From contig NC_087258.1 of NCBI RefSeq assembly GCF_037042905.1, positions 10,901,501 through 10,965,500 on the forward strand: a stretch of 64,000 nt of DNA, in the 5' to 3' direction. Under the pieces are notes generated by a model that had not been told where the DNA came from, did not search any database, and worked only from the letters and a program-made list of their open reading frames with translations. This DNA is from Lytechinus pictus (lineage: Eukaryota; Echinodermata; Echinoidea; Temnopleuroida; Toxopneustidae). This document shows positions 23,659 through 36,242 of this stretch, in pieces. A program made the translations under genes and the position numbers. The first letter of the stretch is position 1, and each line of letters starts with the position of its first letter.

Positions 23659-24429
23659 CCATGGTAACGATATAATGATAAACAAGAAACAACGTTGGAA
23701 ACCTTTCTTTATTTTTATAAGCGGTCAATTACCGTAGTAACAGTCGGACACCTGTTGTTCTCAGCCAATCAAAAACTAAATTCGTCAGATCTGACAACTT
23801 GTCGGACGGTAGACATTGATGAAACGTTCACCTGCAGTTTTTTTTCGACGTCGTCGTCATCGTCGTTGTGTCTGTTGCTTCCTCCATCATCTCTGAAATA
23901 CACTTTATTCTCTCCAAATTCCGTAGATTTAACTCAATCTAGTAGATTGTGGTCAGGTACGAATCGACAGTTTTATCCAAAGTTTCAATCGATTAAGATG
24001 GAATTTTAAATCTATTAGATTAAAAATGTCAATCCAACTTCGACCACCGAAGGGCATCCCCCAAACCACGCAGGCAGATTGGTCCCCGATCGCAATCTAT
24101 TTCAATCTAAGGGATTTAGAGAGTAAGTGTAGGCAGATATGTAACATAATTTCAATCATGTGTGTTTACAATCGATTGGTGATATACCAAACTGTATTAA
24201 CAGTTTTGTTGTCTCACCTGCATAGCAGAGTGAGACTGTAGGCGCCGCTTTTCTATGAGGCGCCGAATGTACCAATATTATATAGAACAATTATTTGTTA
24301 TATAATCATTATTTATTAAATAATAACTATTATTTGTATATAATTTACATTTTATTTGTAAATAACTACTATTATATAAAATATCATTTCTAATTATTTA
24401 TATATAATTCCAAGTAATACTTCATTATT

Positions 24430-25160
24430 TGTAAATAATAATAGTTCGACATTCCATTATTTATAAATAATGATTATTTGTTTTTCATTATTTATAAATA
24501 ATGATTATTTGTTTTTCATTATTTATAAATAATGATTATTTGTTTTTCATTATTTATAAATAATGATTATTTGTTTTTCATTATTTACAAATAATGATTG
24601 TTTGTTTTTCATTATTTATAAATAATGATTATTTGTTTTTCATTATTTATAAATAATGATAATTGGTTTTTCATTATTTATAAATAATGATAATTTGTTT
24701 TCCATTATTTACAAATAATGATTATTTGTTTTTCATTATTTATAAATAATGATTATTTGTTTTTCATTATTTATAAATAATTTGTTGAGTTTTCCATTAT
24801 TTATAAATAATGATTATTTGTTAAATAATGAAAACGTCTACTTCATTATTTATAAATAATTTTTTCGAGTGCACCATTATTCTCATTATTTATAAATAAT
24901 CATTATTTAATGTTCGAGTTTTCCATTATTTATAAATAAAGATTATTTGTTAAATAATGAAATACCTACTTCATTATTTATAAATAATAATTTTGTTTCA
25001 ATATCCCATTAATCATTATTTATAAACAATTTTTACAGTTTGCCATTATATACAAATACTCATTAATTATATACAAATAACCATTATTTATTAAATAATG
25101 CCATTATTTATTAAATAATGCCATTATTTATTAAATAATGCCATTATTTATTAAATAATG
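24430..25160 (+). repeat. 31-bp tandem repeats with 16-bp palindromes, left arm
   Basis: The unit is ATTATTTATAAATAAT (its own reverse complement) plus GATTATTTGTTTTTC. It is regular at 24460-24790 and looser outside. At 25078-25160 a 20-base unit CCATTATTTATTAAATAATG repeats four times. Confidence 0.9.
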
Positions 25161-25859
25161 GAAAACTCGCTATAACATGCAAATGTGGGACCGCCCATGA
25201 TATGAATATTCATGATGCGATTTCCTTTTTCGTGATTTTTCTTCACAAATTTTTGTCCATTTCCTCTTCATAATGACATTTCTTGAAGCAATTTTCTAGG
25301 GATATGGTCTGATTGTAATATTCTTCATTTTCTATATAACTTCGTCTTCGTAGAAATATCAAAAAGTGTAATTTTATACGATTTTTCCTACAGTTCACAA
25401 TCCCCATAGGCGCGCGTGTACGGTAGGGACAACCGGTGAATCGACGGAGTGCTCTTCATCGAAATACTACGTTGGTTGGTCCCCGGAAGTGGCGGGCGGA
25501 ATTTAGCCCGAATCCTCGATGGAAGTCGATCAAGTGCATATGAGCTGAGAGAGTGAAATATCAGTGTACTTGTACAGGCCCTTCTACTTTTTATAAATAT
25601 TTCTTGTTGCTTTTTTTGTTAAGTTAATTTTTCCTGGTGTAGAGATAAGTTTCAGTTCTAATAATGCACTTCAAATACATTTTGGAGTGTCTGTTCGAGG
25701 CGTTTGGGGCGATTTCACCCTGGCCCCAAAATGCTCGCAACGACAATACGGGGGCATGATGACCCCTAAATTTTTAAAAACTTATTTTTCTATTGAAAAT
25801 TATCTCAAAATTCACCAAAAGTGTGCACGAAAGCCTTCGTATTTCACTTTTAAAACTCC

Positions 25860-27000
25860 AAAAAGTGCCCAAATGACAAGCTTGGTCGCTTCGCTGTGTC
25901 GCATTCAACTTGAGAACGTTTACGCGTCTGCTTCGATATATCCCCCCCCCCCCCTCCTCCGAAAGAAATTCTGTATACGGCCATGCTCTAAAGAGCCTGG
26001 CACATTGATTTATGTATACTTTCATTTTCATTATTTTTATCTCATTATCAACATGGCCTTACGCAGAATTTTTTCCAGGGGGGCCGGGGCCGGAGCATGA
26101 CGCGCGTAAACTTTCTCAAAAAAATCTTGAAAGCGAGACAGCCACGGGACCAAGCCCAAATGACAAGCTTGGTCGCTTCGCTGTCTCGCTTTCAACTTGA
26201 GAACGTTTACGCGCGTCTGCCCCCACCCCCCGAAAGAAATTCTGTGAACGGCCATGCTCAAAAGAGCATATGGCACATTGATTTATATGTACTTTTCATT
26301 TTCATTATTTTTATCTCATTATCATCATGGCCTTACGCAGAATTTTTTCCGGGGGGGGGGTGGGGGGAGCAGGACGCGCGTAAACTTTCTCATAAAAATC
26401 TTGAAAAAGCGAAGCGACCAAGCTTGTCATTTGAGCTTGGTCGCGTCGCTGTCTCGCTTTCAAGATTTTTTTGAGAAACTTTACGCGCGTCCTAGCTGCT
26501 CCCCCCCCCCCCCGGTAAAAATTCTGTGTATAAGGCCATGATGATAATGTGATAAAAATAATGAAAATGAAAAGTACATATAAATCAATGTGCCATATGC
26601 TCTTTTGAGCATGGCCGTTCACAGAATTTCTTTCGGGGGGTGGGGGCAGACGCGCGTAAACGTTCTCAAGTTGAAAGCGAGACAGCGAAGCGACCAAGCT
26701 TGTCATTTGGGCTTGGTCCCGTGGCTGTCTCGCTTTCAAGATTTTTTTGAGAAAGTTTACGCGCGTCATGCTCCGGCCCCGGCCCCCCTGGAAAAAATTC
26801 TGCGTAAGGCCATGTTGATAATGAGATAAAAATAATGAAAATGAAAGTATACATAAATCAATGTGCCAGGCTCTTTAGAGCATGGCCGTATACAGAATTT
26901 CTTTCGGAGGAGGGGGGGGGGGGATATATCGAAGCAGACGCGTAAACGTTCTCATAGTTGAATGCGACACAGCGAAGCGACCAAGCTTGTCATTTGGGCA
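25860..27000. repeat. Repeated inner modules of the foldback element
   Basis: Modules contain AAATGACAAGCTTGGTCGCT, then TTTACGCGCGTC, then a G/C run and GAAAGAAATTCTG, and then a TTCATTTTCATTATTTTTAT spacer. They occur about every 270 bases, partly inverted within an arm. This makes several frames open (26037-26276 and 26590-26829 encode the same peptide because of the mirror). They are not genes. Confidence 0.7.
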
Positions 27001-27704
27001 CTTTTTGGAGTTTTAAAAGTGAAATACGAAGGCTTTCGTGCACACTTTTGGTGAATTTTGAGATAATTTTCAATAGAAAAATAAGTTTTTAAAAATTTAG
27101 GGGTCATCATGCCCCCGTATTGTCGTTGCGAGCATTTTGGGGCCAGGGTGAAATCGCCCCAAACGCCTCAAACAGACACTCCAAAATGTATTTGAAGTGC
27201 ATTATTAGAATTGAAACTTATCTCTACACCAGGAAAAATTAACTCAACAAAAAAAGCAACAAGAAATATTTATAAAAAGTAGAAGGGCCTGTACAAGTAC
27301 ACTGATATTTCACTCTCTCAGCTCATATGCACTTGATCGACTTCCATCGAGGATTCGGGCTAAATTCCGCCCGCCACTTCCGGGGACCAACCAACGTAGT
27401 ATTTCGATGAAGAGCACTCCGTCGATTCACCGGTTGTCCCTACCGTACACGCGCGCCTATGGGGATTGTGAACTGTAGGAAAAATCGTATAAAATTACAC
27501 TTTTTGATATTTCTACGAAGACGAAGTTATATAGAAAATGAAGAATATTACAATCAGACCATATCCCTAGAAAACTGCTTCAAGAAATGTCATTATGAAG
27601 AGGAAATGGACAAAAATTTGTGAAGAAAAATCACGAAAAAGGAAATCGCATCATGAATATTCATATCATGGGCGGTCCCACATTTGCATGTTATAGCGAG
27701 TTTT

Positions 27705-28480
27705 CCATTATTTAATAAATAATGGCATTATTTAATAAATAATGGCATTATTTAATAAATAATGGCATTATTTAATAAATAATGGTTATTTGTATATAAA
27801 TAATGAGTATTTGTATATAATGGCAAACTGTAAAAATTGTTTATAAATAATGATTAATGGGATATTGAAACAAAATTATTATTTATAAATAATGAAGTAG
27901 ATATTTCATTATTTAACAAATAATCTTTATTTATAAATAATGGAAAACTCGAACATTAAATAATGATTATTTATAAATAATGAGAATAATGGTGCACTCG
28001 AAAAAATTATTTATAAATAATGAAGTAGACGTTTTCATTATTTAACAAATAATCATTATTTATAAATAATGGAAAACTCAACAAATTATTTATAAATAAT
28101 GAAAAACAAATAATCATTATTTATAAATAATGAAAAACAAATAATCATTATTTGTAAATAATGAAAAACAAATAATCATTATTTATAAATAATGAAAAAC
28201 CAATTATCATTATTTATAAATAATGAAAAACAAATAATCATTATTTATAAATAATGAAAAACAAATAATCATTATTTGTAAATAATGAAAAACAAATAAT
28301 CATTATTTGTAAATAATCAAAAACAAATAATCATTATTTATAAATAATGAAAAACAAATAATCATTATTTGTAAATAATGAAAAACAAATAATCATTATT
28401 TATAGATAATGAAAAACAAATAATCATTATTTATAAATAATGGAATGTCGAACTATTATTATTTACAAATAATGAAGTAT
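27705..28480 (-). repeat. 31-bp tandem repeats with 16-bp palindromes, right arm
   Basis: Mirror of the left array with one to two more units, so the arms differ in copy number. The units read GAAAAACAAATAATC plus the same 16-bp palindrome. Confidence 0.9.
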
Positions 28481-29819
28481 ACTTGGAATTATATATAAAT
28501 AATTAGAAATGATATTTTATATAATAGTAGTTATTTACAAATAAAATGTAAATTATATATAAATAATAGTTATTATTTAATAAATAATGATTATATAACA
28601 AATAATTGTTCTATATAATATTGGTACATTCGGCGCCTCATACTTTTCCGACGGCGACGGCGGTGGCGGCGGCGTCAACACCAAATCTTAACCTAATGTT
28701 AAGTTTTTGAAATGACAACATAACTTAGAAAGTATATGAACTTAGTTCATGAAACTTGGCCATAAGGTTAATCAAGTATTACTGAACATCCTGCCCAAGT
28801 TTCAGGTCACACGACTAAGGTCAAAGGTCATTTAGGGTCAATGAACTTAGACCATGTTTGGGGAATCAGCATCAAAATCTTAACCTGAGGTTAAGTTTTT
28901 GAAATGTATTCATAACTTAGAAAATATATGGACCTAGTTTATGAAACTTGGACAAAAAGGTTAATCAAGTATTACTGAACATCCTGCTTGAGTTTCACGT
29001 CACATGATTAAGGTCAAAGGTCATTTAGGGTCAATGAACTTTGGCCCAATTGGGGGTATCTGTTGAATTGCCATCATAAATTTTAAAGTTTATGGATCTG
29101 ATTCATGAAACTTGGACATAAGAGTAATCAAGTATCACTGAACATCCTGTGCGAGTTTCAAGGCACATGATTAAGGTCAAAGGTCATTTAAGGTCAATGA
29201 ACTTTGGCAAGGTTGGGGGTATTTGTTAAATTACCATCATAACTTTGAAAGTTTATTGGTCTAGTTCATAAAACTTGGACATAAGAGTAATCAAGTATCA
29301 CTGAACATCCTGTGCGCATTTCAGGTCCATGACCAAGGTCAAAGGTCAATGAACTTTGGCCATAATGGGGGTATCTGTTGAATACCATCATAGCTTTGAA
29401 AGTGTATGGATCTGATTCATGAAACTCGGACATAAGAGTAATCAAGTATCACTGAACATCCTGTGCGAGTTTCAGGTTACATGATCAAGGTCAAAGGTCA
29501 TGTAAGGTCAATTAACTTTGGCCAAGTTGGGGGTATTTGTTGAATTACCATCATAACTTTCAAAGTTTATAAATATAGTGTATAAAATGTGGATATAGGG
29601 GTAATCAAGTTTCACTGACAAGTTTTAGGTCACATGATCAAGGTCAAATGTCAATGAACGTAGTATTGTATCATTATATGAATGATGTTTTTTTGTGAAT
29701 AATTATTTGATAGTAGTTTTCAAAGTCAGCACTGCTGCTGTATTGAATCGCGTGATGCAGGTGAGACCGCCAGAGGCATTCCACTTGTTTCTGTAATATG
29801 CCTATAAAAAAATAGGCCT

Positions 29820-30620
29820 AATCGTAGACCTCATATGGTGAATGTGTGACCTATATAGATTTAAGAAACTATTCAAAATGTCCTTTGGGTAATCATTTTG
29901 GATGACTAGTTTAATCTCAGGTTGCCAATGATTGACTGAGCCCAGTCGCGTTTCTTCCAGTATAATATTGCAATAATATCACGTGTTATCAACTTATTTA
30001 TTATTGGTTTTGTGTATATGCAGATTTATGGAATAATTAATTACATGACATTAAGTTATGCACATCGCTTTATTCATTCAAAGCTGTTCTAAAGAAAAAT
30101 ACACTGTTAAGAGCTCTAATATATAGTCAACCGATGACACCCCCCTTCCCCCCTGCCGCACATGCACATTCGCACACTTGCACTTTTCACTTTCATCAAT
30201 ACCTCTCTTTGATTTTTTTTCTTTCCCTATTTACATTACTTTTACTACATTGATATTATTTTGTGCAATAAAAGATAATGCTATTTTATTCCATTGTATA
30301 GTCTGGTTTACGATATTGTATGTATTTATTTGGTTTATATCCATGTTTCAACATTCTTTTTAAAGAAACTTTTCCAATTAGATTTATGAGTGCCTTATAA
30401 CAATACTATGTTAATTATTGTTTATCATTATGTCGTGATGAAAATTATTTTACGCTGTATTTACTTTTGTTATTGAAATGTGGAATAAAATAAAATAAAA
30501 CAAAATCAAAACTTTTGAGAAATACATACAATAGAACAATTCAAATTAAGAAAGTATTTTCGAAAGGTGACTAACTTAGTACCCTAAATATTAATACTGA
30601 CCCTATGAGGCATAGGCGGC
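29820..30620 (+). repeat. 3' flank shared by both genes
   Basis: Mirrors 42730-43570. Contains the CACTTTCATCAATACCTCTC region, an AATAAAATAAAATAAAACAA A-rich end and GCATAGGCGGCAATGAG. The AT-rich frame at 30178-30363 is not supported as a gene. It is probably an old retroelement tail (GTGGAATAAAATAAAATAAA). Confidence 0.5.
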
Positions 30621-32490
30621 AATGAGATTTGTGGTCTATGTGGGGGGAGACGACCCTCTCCCATCCTCATACGCCTCCCACATGCAAATCTTGATATTGA
30701 TCTGTTTAAAAAATACTAATAAATCAAGAAGGAGAAGTAAACTGTACTGATTTTCATTTTTTTGTTTGGTCAAAAATCATTTCTTTCTCTTCTTTTCAGC
30801 TCGCGATTCGCGCTCGCGTTATTTGATTAGGAAGATACATGTCTTGTTCATGAAATCTTACCAACAATCCTTAAAATGTATCTTTTCAGAAAAGTATACC
30901 TGTCTATTGACAGTGACTAAAAAATTGGGCTCGTGCCCCCCCCCCCCCCCCCTCATGCCGTGACCACGGTACGCCACTGTTAACAGTGACTGTATAAACA
31001 GATAAAAGAAATCACATATATAAAATGTAAAGGGTACGCGCAAGTAAAGGAGAGGATCGAGGTTTAATTGCTGTTCAATATCATCAAAATCAGGGTATCT
31101 CTCAGTTAATTCTATTAAAAGGGATTGAGGGCAATTGGCCATTTAGCAGGGGCCGTGGAACGGTTTTGAAAGCGGGGACTGACCATGCAAAAACACAATC
31201 AGATGGTCATTTTTACGTTTTTGTACAAATTTTGGAAACGAATTAAGTGTAGGGGCTGAAGACCCTAGGCCCCGGTTTTGCGGCCCATGTTTAGTATAAT
31301 GATGCCGGCAATTATACTGGTCACAATGACACATAGATACTCTACCTCCTCCCCCTCCTCCTCCTTCATCTCATTCTGACTATTACTTCTTCTTTCACTC
31401 ATTTCGTACTTGCTGAACTTGATAATGATTAATATTTTTAAGAAATCTTAATCAGCAACTGGTGCCAAAAATTATAAAAGGGGGTCAAACTCGCGCTGCA
31501 TTTATTTACTACCATTTTGATCAACTTTGTTTAAAATCATTAAATATTATATTTTACACTTCATTCTTCAAATTCATTTAGTTCAAATCTTACATTGCAA
31601 AACGTAACGAGAGGAACAAATTCTTGCAAAGTAGATAGAATTAAACCACAATGGTCGAGAAATATACACAACAGAACAATGTAAACTAAGTAAAGTATTT
31701 TCGAAAGGTGGCTAACTTACTATACTCTAATACTGACACTACGAGGCATAGGCGGCAACGAGGTTTTTAGTCCATCTAATTCTTCTTCTTCTTCTTCTCC
31801 CTCTTCTTCTTCTTCTTCTTCTTCTTCTCCTTCTTCTTTTTCTCCTTCTTCTTCTTCTTCTTCAGGTCAGTATACCTCTTGTATTGACAGTCATTCAAAT
31901 GTTTCGTTTTGCTCGTGCACCCCCCCCTCCCCATGCCGTGATCACGGTACGGCACAATTCACATTAGTTACCGCATAAAAAATATAAAAGGTACCCGCAA
32001 GTAAAGAAGAGGATGGAGTTTAATTGCTGTTCAATATCATAAAAGATCAGAGCTTCTCTCAGTTAATTCTATTAAAAGGAATGAAGGATAATTAGTATTT
32101 CAGTATTATGATGCCGGTAATGTGCTGGTCACAATGATATATAGGTCTTCTTTCTCCTCCTCCTCCTCTTCTTCTTCTTCTTCAGGAAAGTATACCTTCT
32201 GTATTGACAGTCACTCAAATGTTTTGCTCGTGCACCCCCCCCCCCACGTCATAATTCACGAAACCAGATACTTTATTAGTTACCGCGTAAAAAAAGGGTA
32301 CCCGCAAGTAAAGAAGAGGATCGAGATTTAATTGCTGTTCAATATCATAAAAGATCAGGGCTTCTCTCAGTTAATTCTATTAAAAGGAATGAAGGGTAAT
32401 TAGCCACTCAGTATTATGATGCCGGTAATGTGCTGGTCACAATGATATATAGGTCTTCTTTCTCCTCCTCCTTCTACTTCTAAACTTCGT
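30600..32490 (+). repeat. Tandemly repeated block (3 units) with TTC tracts, left side of axis
   Basis: The unit is about 0.3-0.9 kb: GAGGCATAGGCGGCAA, a TTC or CTT tract, AGTATACCT-TGTATTGACAG, a C run with CATGCCGTGA, GGGTACSCGCAAGTAAAG, CAATATCAT, ATTCTATTAAAAGG and GATGCCGG. It starts at about 30.6, 31.7 and 32.15 kb. TTC runs are at 31776-31865 and 32150-32185. Mirrored at 40.1-42.8 kb. Confidence 0.7.
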
Positions 32491-32724
32491 CTCCTTCTCT
32501 TTCTCCTTTTCCTTCCTTCCTTTTCCTCAGTCCCACCAGTAATACCATCCCTTCCCTATTTCAAAACATATTTCTCTGTTTCTTGTTTGTTTTTCTTTTT
32601 CATCTGTGCATCTTACAATAAAATACAGCACTTTCGTTCCCCGCCCGCCCCCTCCTTCCTCTTCTTTCCCTCTCCATCTATAGATGAATATTAAATTACT
32701 TCCCTGTTTTATAGGGCCGTACCA

Positions 32725-32940
32725 TTACCGAACCGTTATCTTATATTTTATAAATTCAAATTCAAATTCAAATTTATTTATTTCACTTCCATCAATTGTA
32801 CATACATGAATTGTATACCATATATAAACATAAATATTTGTATACGTTGCAAAAAAAGAAAATAATGATACATATGTTGTGAAAAAAAAAAAACACTTAG
32901 ACAATTTGGGCAACACATTGTAGGTTTTAAATAAGTATAC
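32725..32940 (-). repeat. LINE 3' tail with (TTTGAA)n
   Basis: Complement reads GGAAGTGAAATAAATAAATT followed by TTTGAATTTGAATTTGAA, a common LINE 3' terminus. The sequence up to about 33.09 kb may be its 3' UTR; no ORF is left. Confidence 0.45.
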
Positions 32941-33215
32941 TATTTTTCAATAGAAATTAAATTAAGATGGAAATGGAGGGACCCACTAAAAAGCAATGCT
33001 TGTACAATGTGGGCCCCTCAAAAAATAGATAACACAACAAATAACAAAATAGCAAAGTATAAATACAGATAAATACAATTCGTGTATTATCTACTTTTCG
33101 AGCTGCAATGTGTTTTACTATACCGAAATATAAAGCTTACTCGTTGGGTAAACAATATATCTATAGTATTTTAAATAGAGTTAATCATTTATTCTTTTCA
33201 GGTGATCGGATCGAA

Positions 33216-34282
33216 GGGATGGTCCAGGGTGGAAATATTTATATCTCAATAAATAGAGTAAAATTCACAAAGCAAAATGCTGAAAAGTTGATCGAAAGCG
33301 GGTAACAAATAACAAAGTTATTGAATTTTAAAGATTTGCATTATTCCGGTGAAACAGTTCTAGGCATGTCTTTATGAATATTCATTAGGTGGGCTGATGA
33401 TGTCATATCCCCACTTGTTCTTTTGTATTTTATTATATGAAATTATGAAATATATGAAATTTCTACCAAGAACTAAAACAATTGGATTGACAACTGATTA
33501 AGTGCATTAGTTATTTATAAGCCAGTTCATAGTTCCTTTCTGCGCATGATGAAAAAGATTCTACGCATGATCAGAGGAAGGTCATTTGTACTAAAGTGAA
33601 ATGGTGGTTTAAAATCTAATGAGATAAGCACCAACATTGATGTCTTGATTATTCATATATTCTTTTGAATTGTTGTTTTCATTTACATCCCCAAAAAACA
33701 ACAATGCGTCCACGAACGACTTGTATTTCACAGTATGCCAAGTACATTGTGCAACATGCTATGATATGCATTCAAAGTAGGAATGCAACAAGTACCTTCA
33801 TAAAGTGTTCATTGGTGTGCTATTCTAGTCACCTGGTCTATTCAATTTCTTCATCCTGCTATGTAAGGCAAGCTTGCGTAATATCTTGCTTTGAAATCTG
33901 CCTATCATAATGAAAGAAATGAAAAGTCATTTGAACAAAATTGCCCATGAAGTAACTACGAACTGGTCTATTGCCGCAACTTATTTCATCATAATGGAGA
34001 CACACCATTTACACATGTATATTAAAAAATGAAACATTTATGATTTCATGTAATAACATAAGAAAAAAGGAAAGTGGAGATGTGACATCATCAGCCCACC
34101 TAATGAATATGCATGACGATGTGCATATAACTATTTTCACAAAATATTGATAACCTTTGAAATCTAATAACTTAACTTCGTTATTTGTTATCCGATTTTG
34201 ATGAAATTTTCAGCATTTTGCTTCGTGAATTTTTCTCTATTTATTTAGATATGAATATTTTCAGCCCGGACCATCCCTTTAA
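33216..34282. mobile_element. TTAA-family-2 MITE enlarged by a nested insertion
   Basis: GGGATGGTCCAGGGTGGAAA on the left and CCCGGACCATCCC on the right. Compared with 7706-8331, an extra 445 bases (about 33522-33966) interrupt it between AGTTATTT and TGCCGCAACTTAT. The extra piece has its own imperfect inverted ends (CCAGTTCATAGTTCC / AGTAACTACGAACTGG). Confidence 0.65.
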
Positions 34283-34799
34283 GAACCAATGATAGTGTTT
34301 ACATCAGTTTTGCATTTTCAGTTCTTTAAAAATAACATTAAAAAATCATTCCATCTATATGTCATAATTGAACGTTTCTAATTTTTTTATCATTTAGTAG
34401 TACATCAAGGTGTGAATGTATCAATAAAATATGTATTTTGATTCAAAGCATTATTGTAATTTTACTTAATTACCTCTGTTTTCTAAAACTTTATTATGTT
34501 ATTGAAATGTGCATTTAGTTGTATTTTATCGAACATTTAAAATATTCTCATTCAAATGCATTCAGATGAATGAATAATCAGTTATCAAAAAGCAGTGTTG
34601 CAAACGATAGCTGTGAACTCGTCAAAAGGATTGGTTAAAATCGTTAATGCATTGATTAATAATTGGTCCGACCGACAAAAATGTTTTCTTTTTTGTAGTC
34701 TCGCATACAATAAAAAACACGTTTAATATATATATATATATATATTTATATATTTTTTTTAAAACAAGTTCACGCCTTGTTACCATTAATGCATATAAC

Positions 34800-34945
34800 A
34801 TTTCCATTTAGTTGAAAGCACGATAAAAGAGAATTGTAGATTAAATGCCTTGCTCACGGGCATAGCTGCCGCGGCCGGGGATCGAACCCCAGACTTTTTC
34901 ATGTATAGCCAGGCGCCTTAGACCACTCGTCCACGGCACCTCCAC
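34800..34945 (-). mobile_element. tRNA-headed SINE fragment
   Basis: Complement has an A-box-like GTGGACGAGTGGTCTAAGG and a B-box GGGGTTCGATCCCCG but no pairing anticodon stem, followed by a SINE-like body. A functional tRNA was rejected. An AC-repeat follows at 34940-34995. Confidence 0.6.
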
Positions 34946-35179
34946 ACACACACACACCCCTACACACACGCACACACACACTCATACACATACAATATAA
35001 ACAAACATAGTACAAATATGTTCATGAACATTTAATTTTGACATAGGGTACAGAAAAAAAAAAGAATCTTCAAATCAGATTGACACAAGAGAAGGGGAAA
35101 TTGAAAAGAACTAGTACAAAATCAATCATCAACAATGAGTCACACCAAACATTACACTCGCACCACGCTAGACACACGT

Positions 35180-35452
35180 GGAGCGTTGTGGCCCAGTGGA
35201 TTAGTCTTCGAACTTTGAAACAGAGGGTCGTGGGTTCGAATCCCAGCCATGGCGTAATTTCCTTCGGCAAGAAATTTATCCACATTGTGCTGCACTCGAC
35301 CCAGGTGAGGTAGGATTTATTCCTTGAATGCTTTAGCGCCTATATGGCCGCTCAGCTACAGCCGGGGTAATAATAATATACCAAGTATATTTTAGCGCCT
35401 TGAGCACATAATCAATGTGGATTTGGCGCTTTAGGAATACTCTATATTATTA
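35180..35452 (+). mobile_element. tRNA-derived SINE
   Basis: A-box GTGGCCCAGTGGATTAG, B-box GTGGGTTCGAATCCC, body CTGCACTCGACCCAGGTGAG, 3' GGCGCTTTAGGAATACTCTA with an ATT-type end. It shares its head with the copy at 45034. It lies in the spacer. Confidence 0.8.
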
Positions 35453-35754
35453 TCCTACCTGTTCACTTTCAAATCTCTATTCACCTTTAGTTCATCCCAT
35501 TTATATATTATGTAAACTTATCTTGCCTGACTTCGATGCCAGGCGACTTTCTTCCTCTATGCAACCTGTAATATATTTTTTTGTATTTTAATGAATGAGG
35601 GTACCCGGCCTTCAGCTTTAGAATTAAAAATGGCATATTTTACAAATAAAGTAACAGAATTAATACATGTATTTCTATTAGATTTTCCACACACACCAAC
35701 TCACCCTCACAAACCAGCACAGTAAACACACACACACACCTACACCAGGGCACC

Positions 35755-36230
35755 GTCTTACAAAGAGCTACAATTGATCCAATCAATCGTAACTCTATGG
35801 AAATCCATCAGTGTCATAATATTTTATACAGGAAATTTGCAAAATGTCCTTTGTTAACAAAGAAGAACACGCCAAATTGTCAAGAAATCAATGAATTTAT
35901 GGATATACATTCATATCTAGAAATTTTTTGAACAAACATCCATTTTATATGTTGACTTTGCTGGCTTTCCATGGTTACGAATGATCAGATCAATCTCAAG
36001 TTCATGGAATCCATCAATGTCATATTTTTTTCTTTGGGAAATTTGCTCAATGTCCTTTAAAAACAAAAAGAAGCGTACTGAATTGTCCAGAAAAATCAGT
36101 GAATGTATGAATATACATCATTTCTAGAAAATATTTTGAACAAGCATGTATTGTAGATGTTGGCGTTGCTGGCTTTCCATAGTTGCGATTGATTTGGATC
36201 TATCGCAACTTTTTGTAAGACGGGGCCAAG
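35755..36230. mobile_element. MITE with CCGTCTTACAAAGAG ends and duplicated core
   Basis: Left GCACCGTCTTACAAAGAGCT, right ACTTTTTGTAAGACGGGGCC. The core with GAAATTTGC, AATGTCCTTT and TGCTGGCTTTCCAT occurs twice in tandem here and once in the copy at 48436-48711. Confidence 0.65.
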
Positions 36231-36242
36231 GTTTCACAAACT

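Larger units (their letters stand above)
24254..28642. mobile_element. 4.39-kb foldback (giant palindrome) transposon
   Basis: Ends TATGAGGCGCC and GGCGCCTCATA. The flanking 6-mer CTTTTC is duplicated exactly (24248-24253 and 28643-28648), and joining the flanks restores the GCCGCTTTTCCGACGG seen in other copies of the host repeat. Arms are about 2.17 and 2.2 kb, meeting at about 26429 with a loop of only about 8 bases (GTCATTTG). A few single-base mismatches and one or two extra tandem units separate the arms. Each arm from outside in: unique AT-rich end, 31-bp tandem units, four TTATTTATTAAATAATGCCA units, a unique segment, then repeated modules with GACAAGCTTGGTCGCTTCGC. No transposase is visible. 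Confidence 0.9.
24211..29788 (+). mobile_element. DR1-repeat element, copy 2, carrying the foldback element
   Basis: The gene B side has the uninterrupted site (43560-43590, complement CAGTTTTGTTTCTGTAATA), so this whole block was inserted after the duplication. Left piece 24211-24247 (CTCACCTGCATAGCAGAGTG, GGCGCCG); right piece 28649-29788 has tandem units with AAGGTCAAAGGTCA and ends GCAGGTGAGACCGCCAG...CCACTTGT. Without the foldback it would be about 1.2 kb, like copy 1. Confidence 0.8.
5095..32480 (+). repeat. Left arm of a large inverted duplication
   Basis: Everything from just before gene A exon 1 to about 32.5 kb finds its reverse complement in 40.1-62.4 kb, interrupted by element insertions private to one arm. 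Anchor pairs: the stop codons (23658 and 44158); 24026-24150 against 43640-43770; 29790-29950 against 43400-43580; 30600-30700 against 42650-42770; 31300-31350 against 42030-42060; 31690-31780 against 40710-40800. The coordinate sum jumps by about 5.6 kb after 24.2 kb, the size of the insertion 24211-29788 present only here, and falls by about 0.85 kb at the MITE 41107-41937 present only on the right. Arm ends are approximate. Confidence 0.85.

Noticed and set aside
24430..25160. CRISPR-like regular repeats
   Set aside because: There are no unique spacers; it is a simple tandem repeat in a eukaryotic transposon.
26037..26854. Identical peptides encoded on opposite strands
   Set aside because: A consequence of the foldback palindrome; there is no domain and the frames cross G/C runs.
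24254..28642. Assembly artefact as explanation of the giant palindrome
   Set aside because: Exact 6-bp target duplication, a restored host site, a few base mismatches and different unit numbers between arms argue for a real insertion, though long reads would settle it.
35180..35260. Possible tRNA gene
   Set aside because: A- and B-boxes are present but the acceptor and anticodon stems do not pair; it continues into a SINE body. The same holds for 45034 and 34945 (complement).
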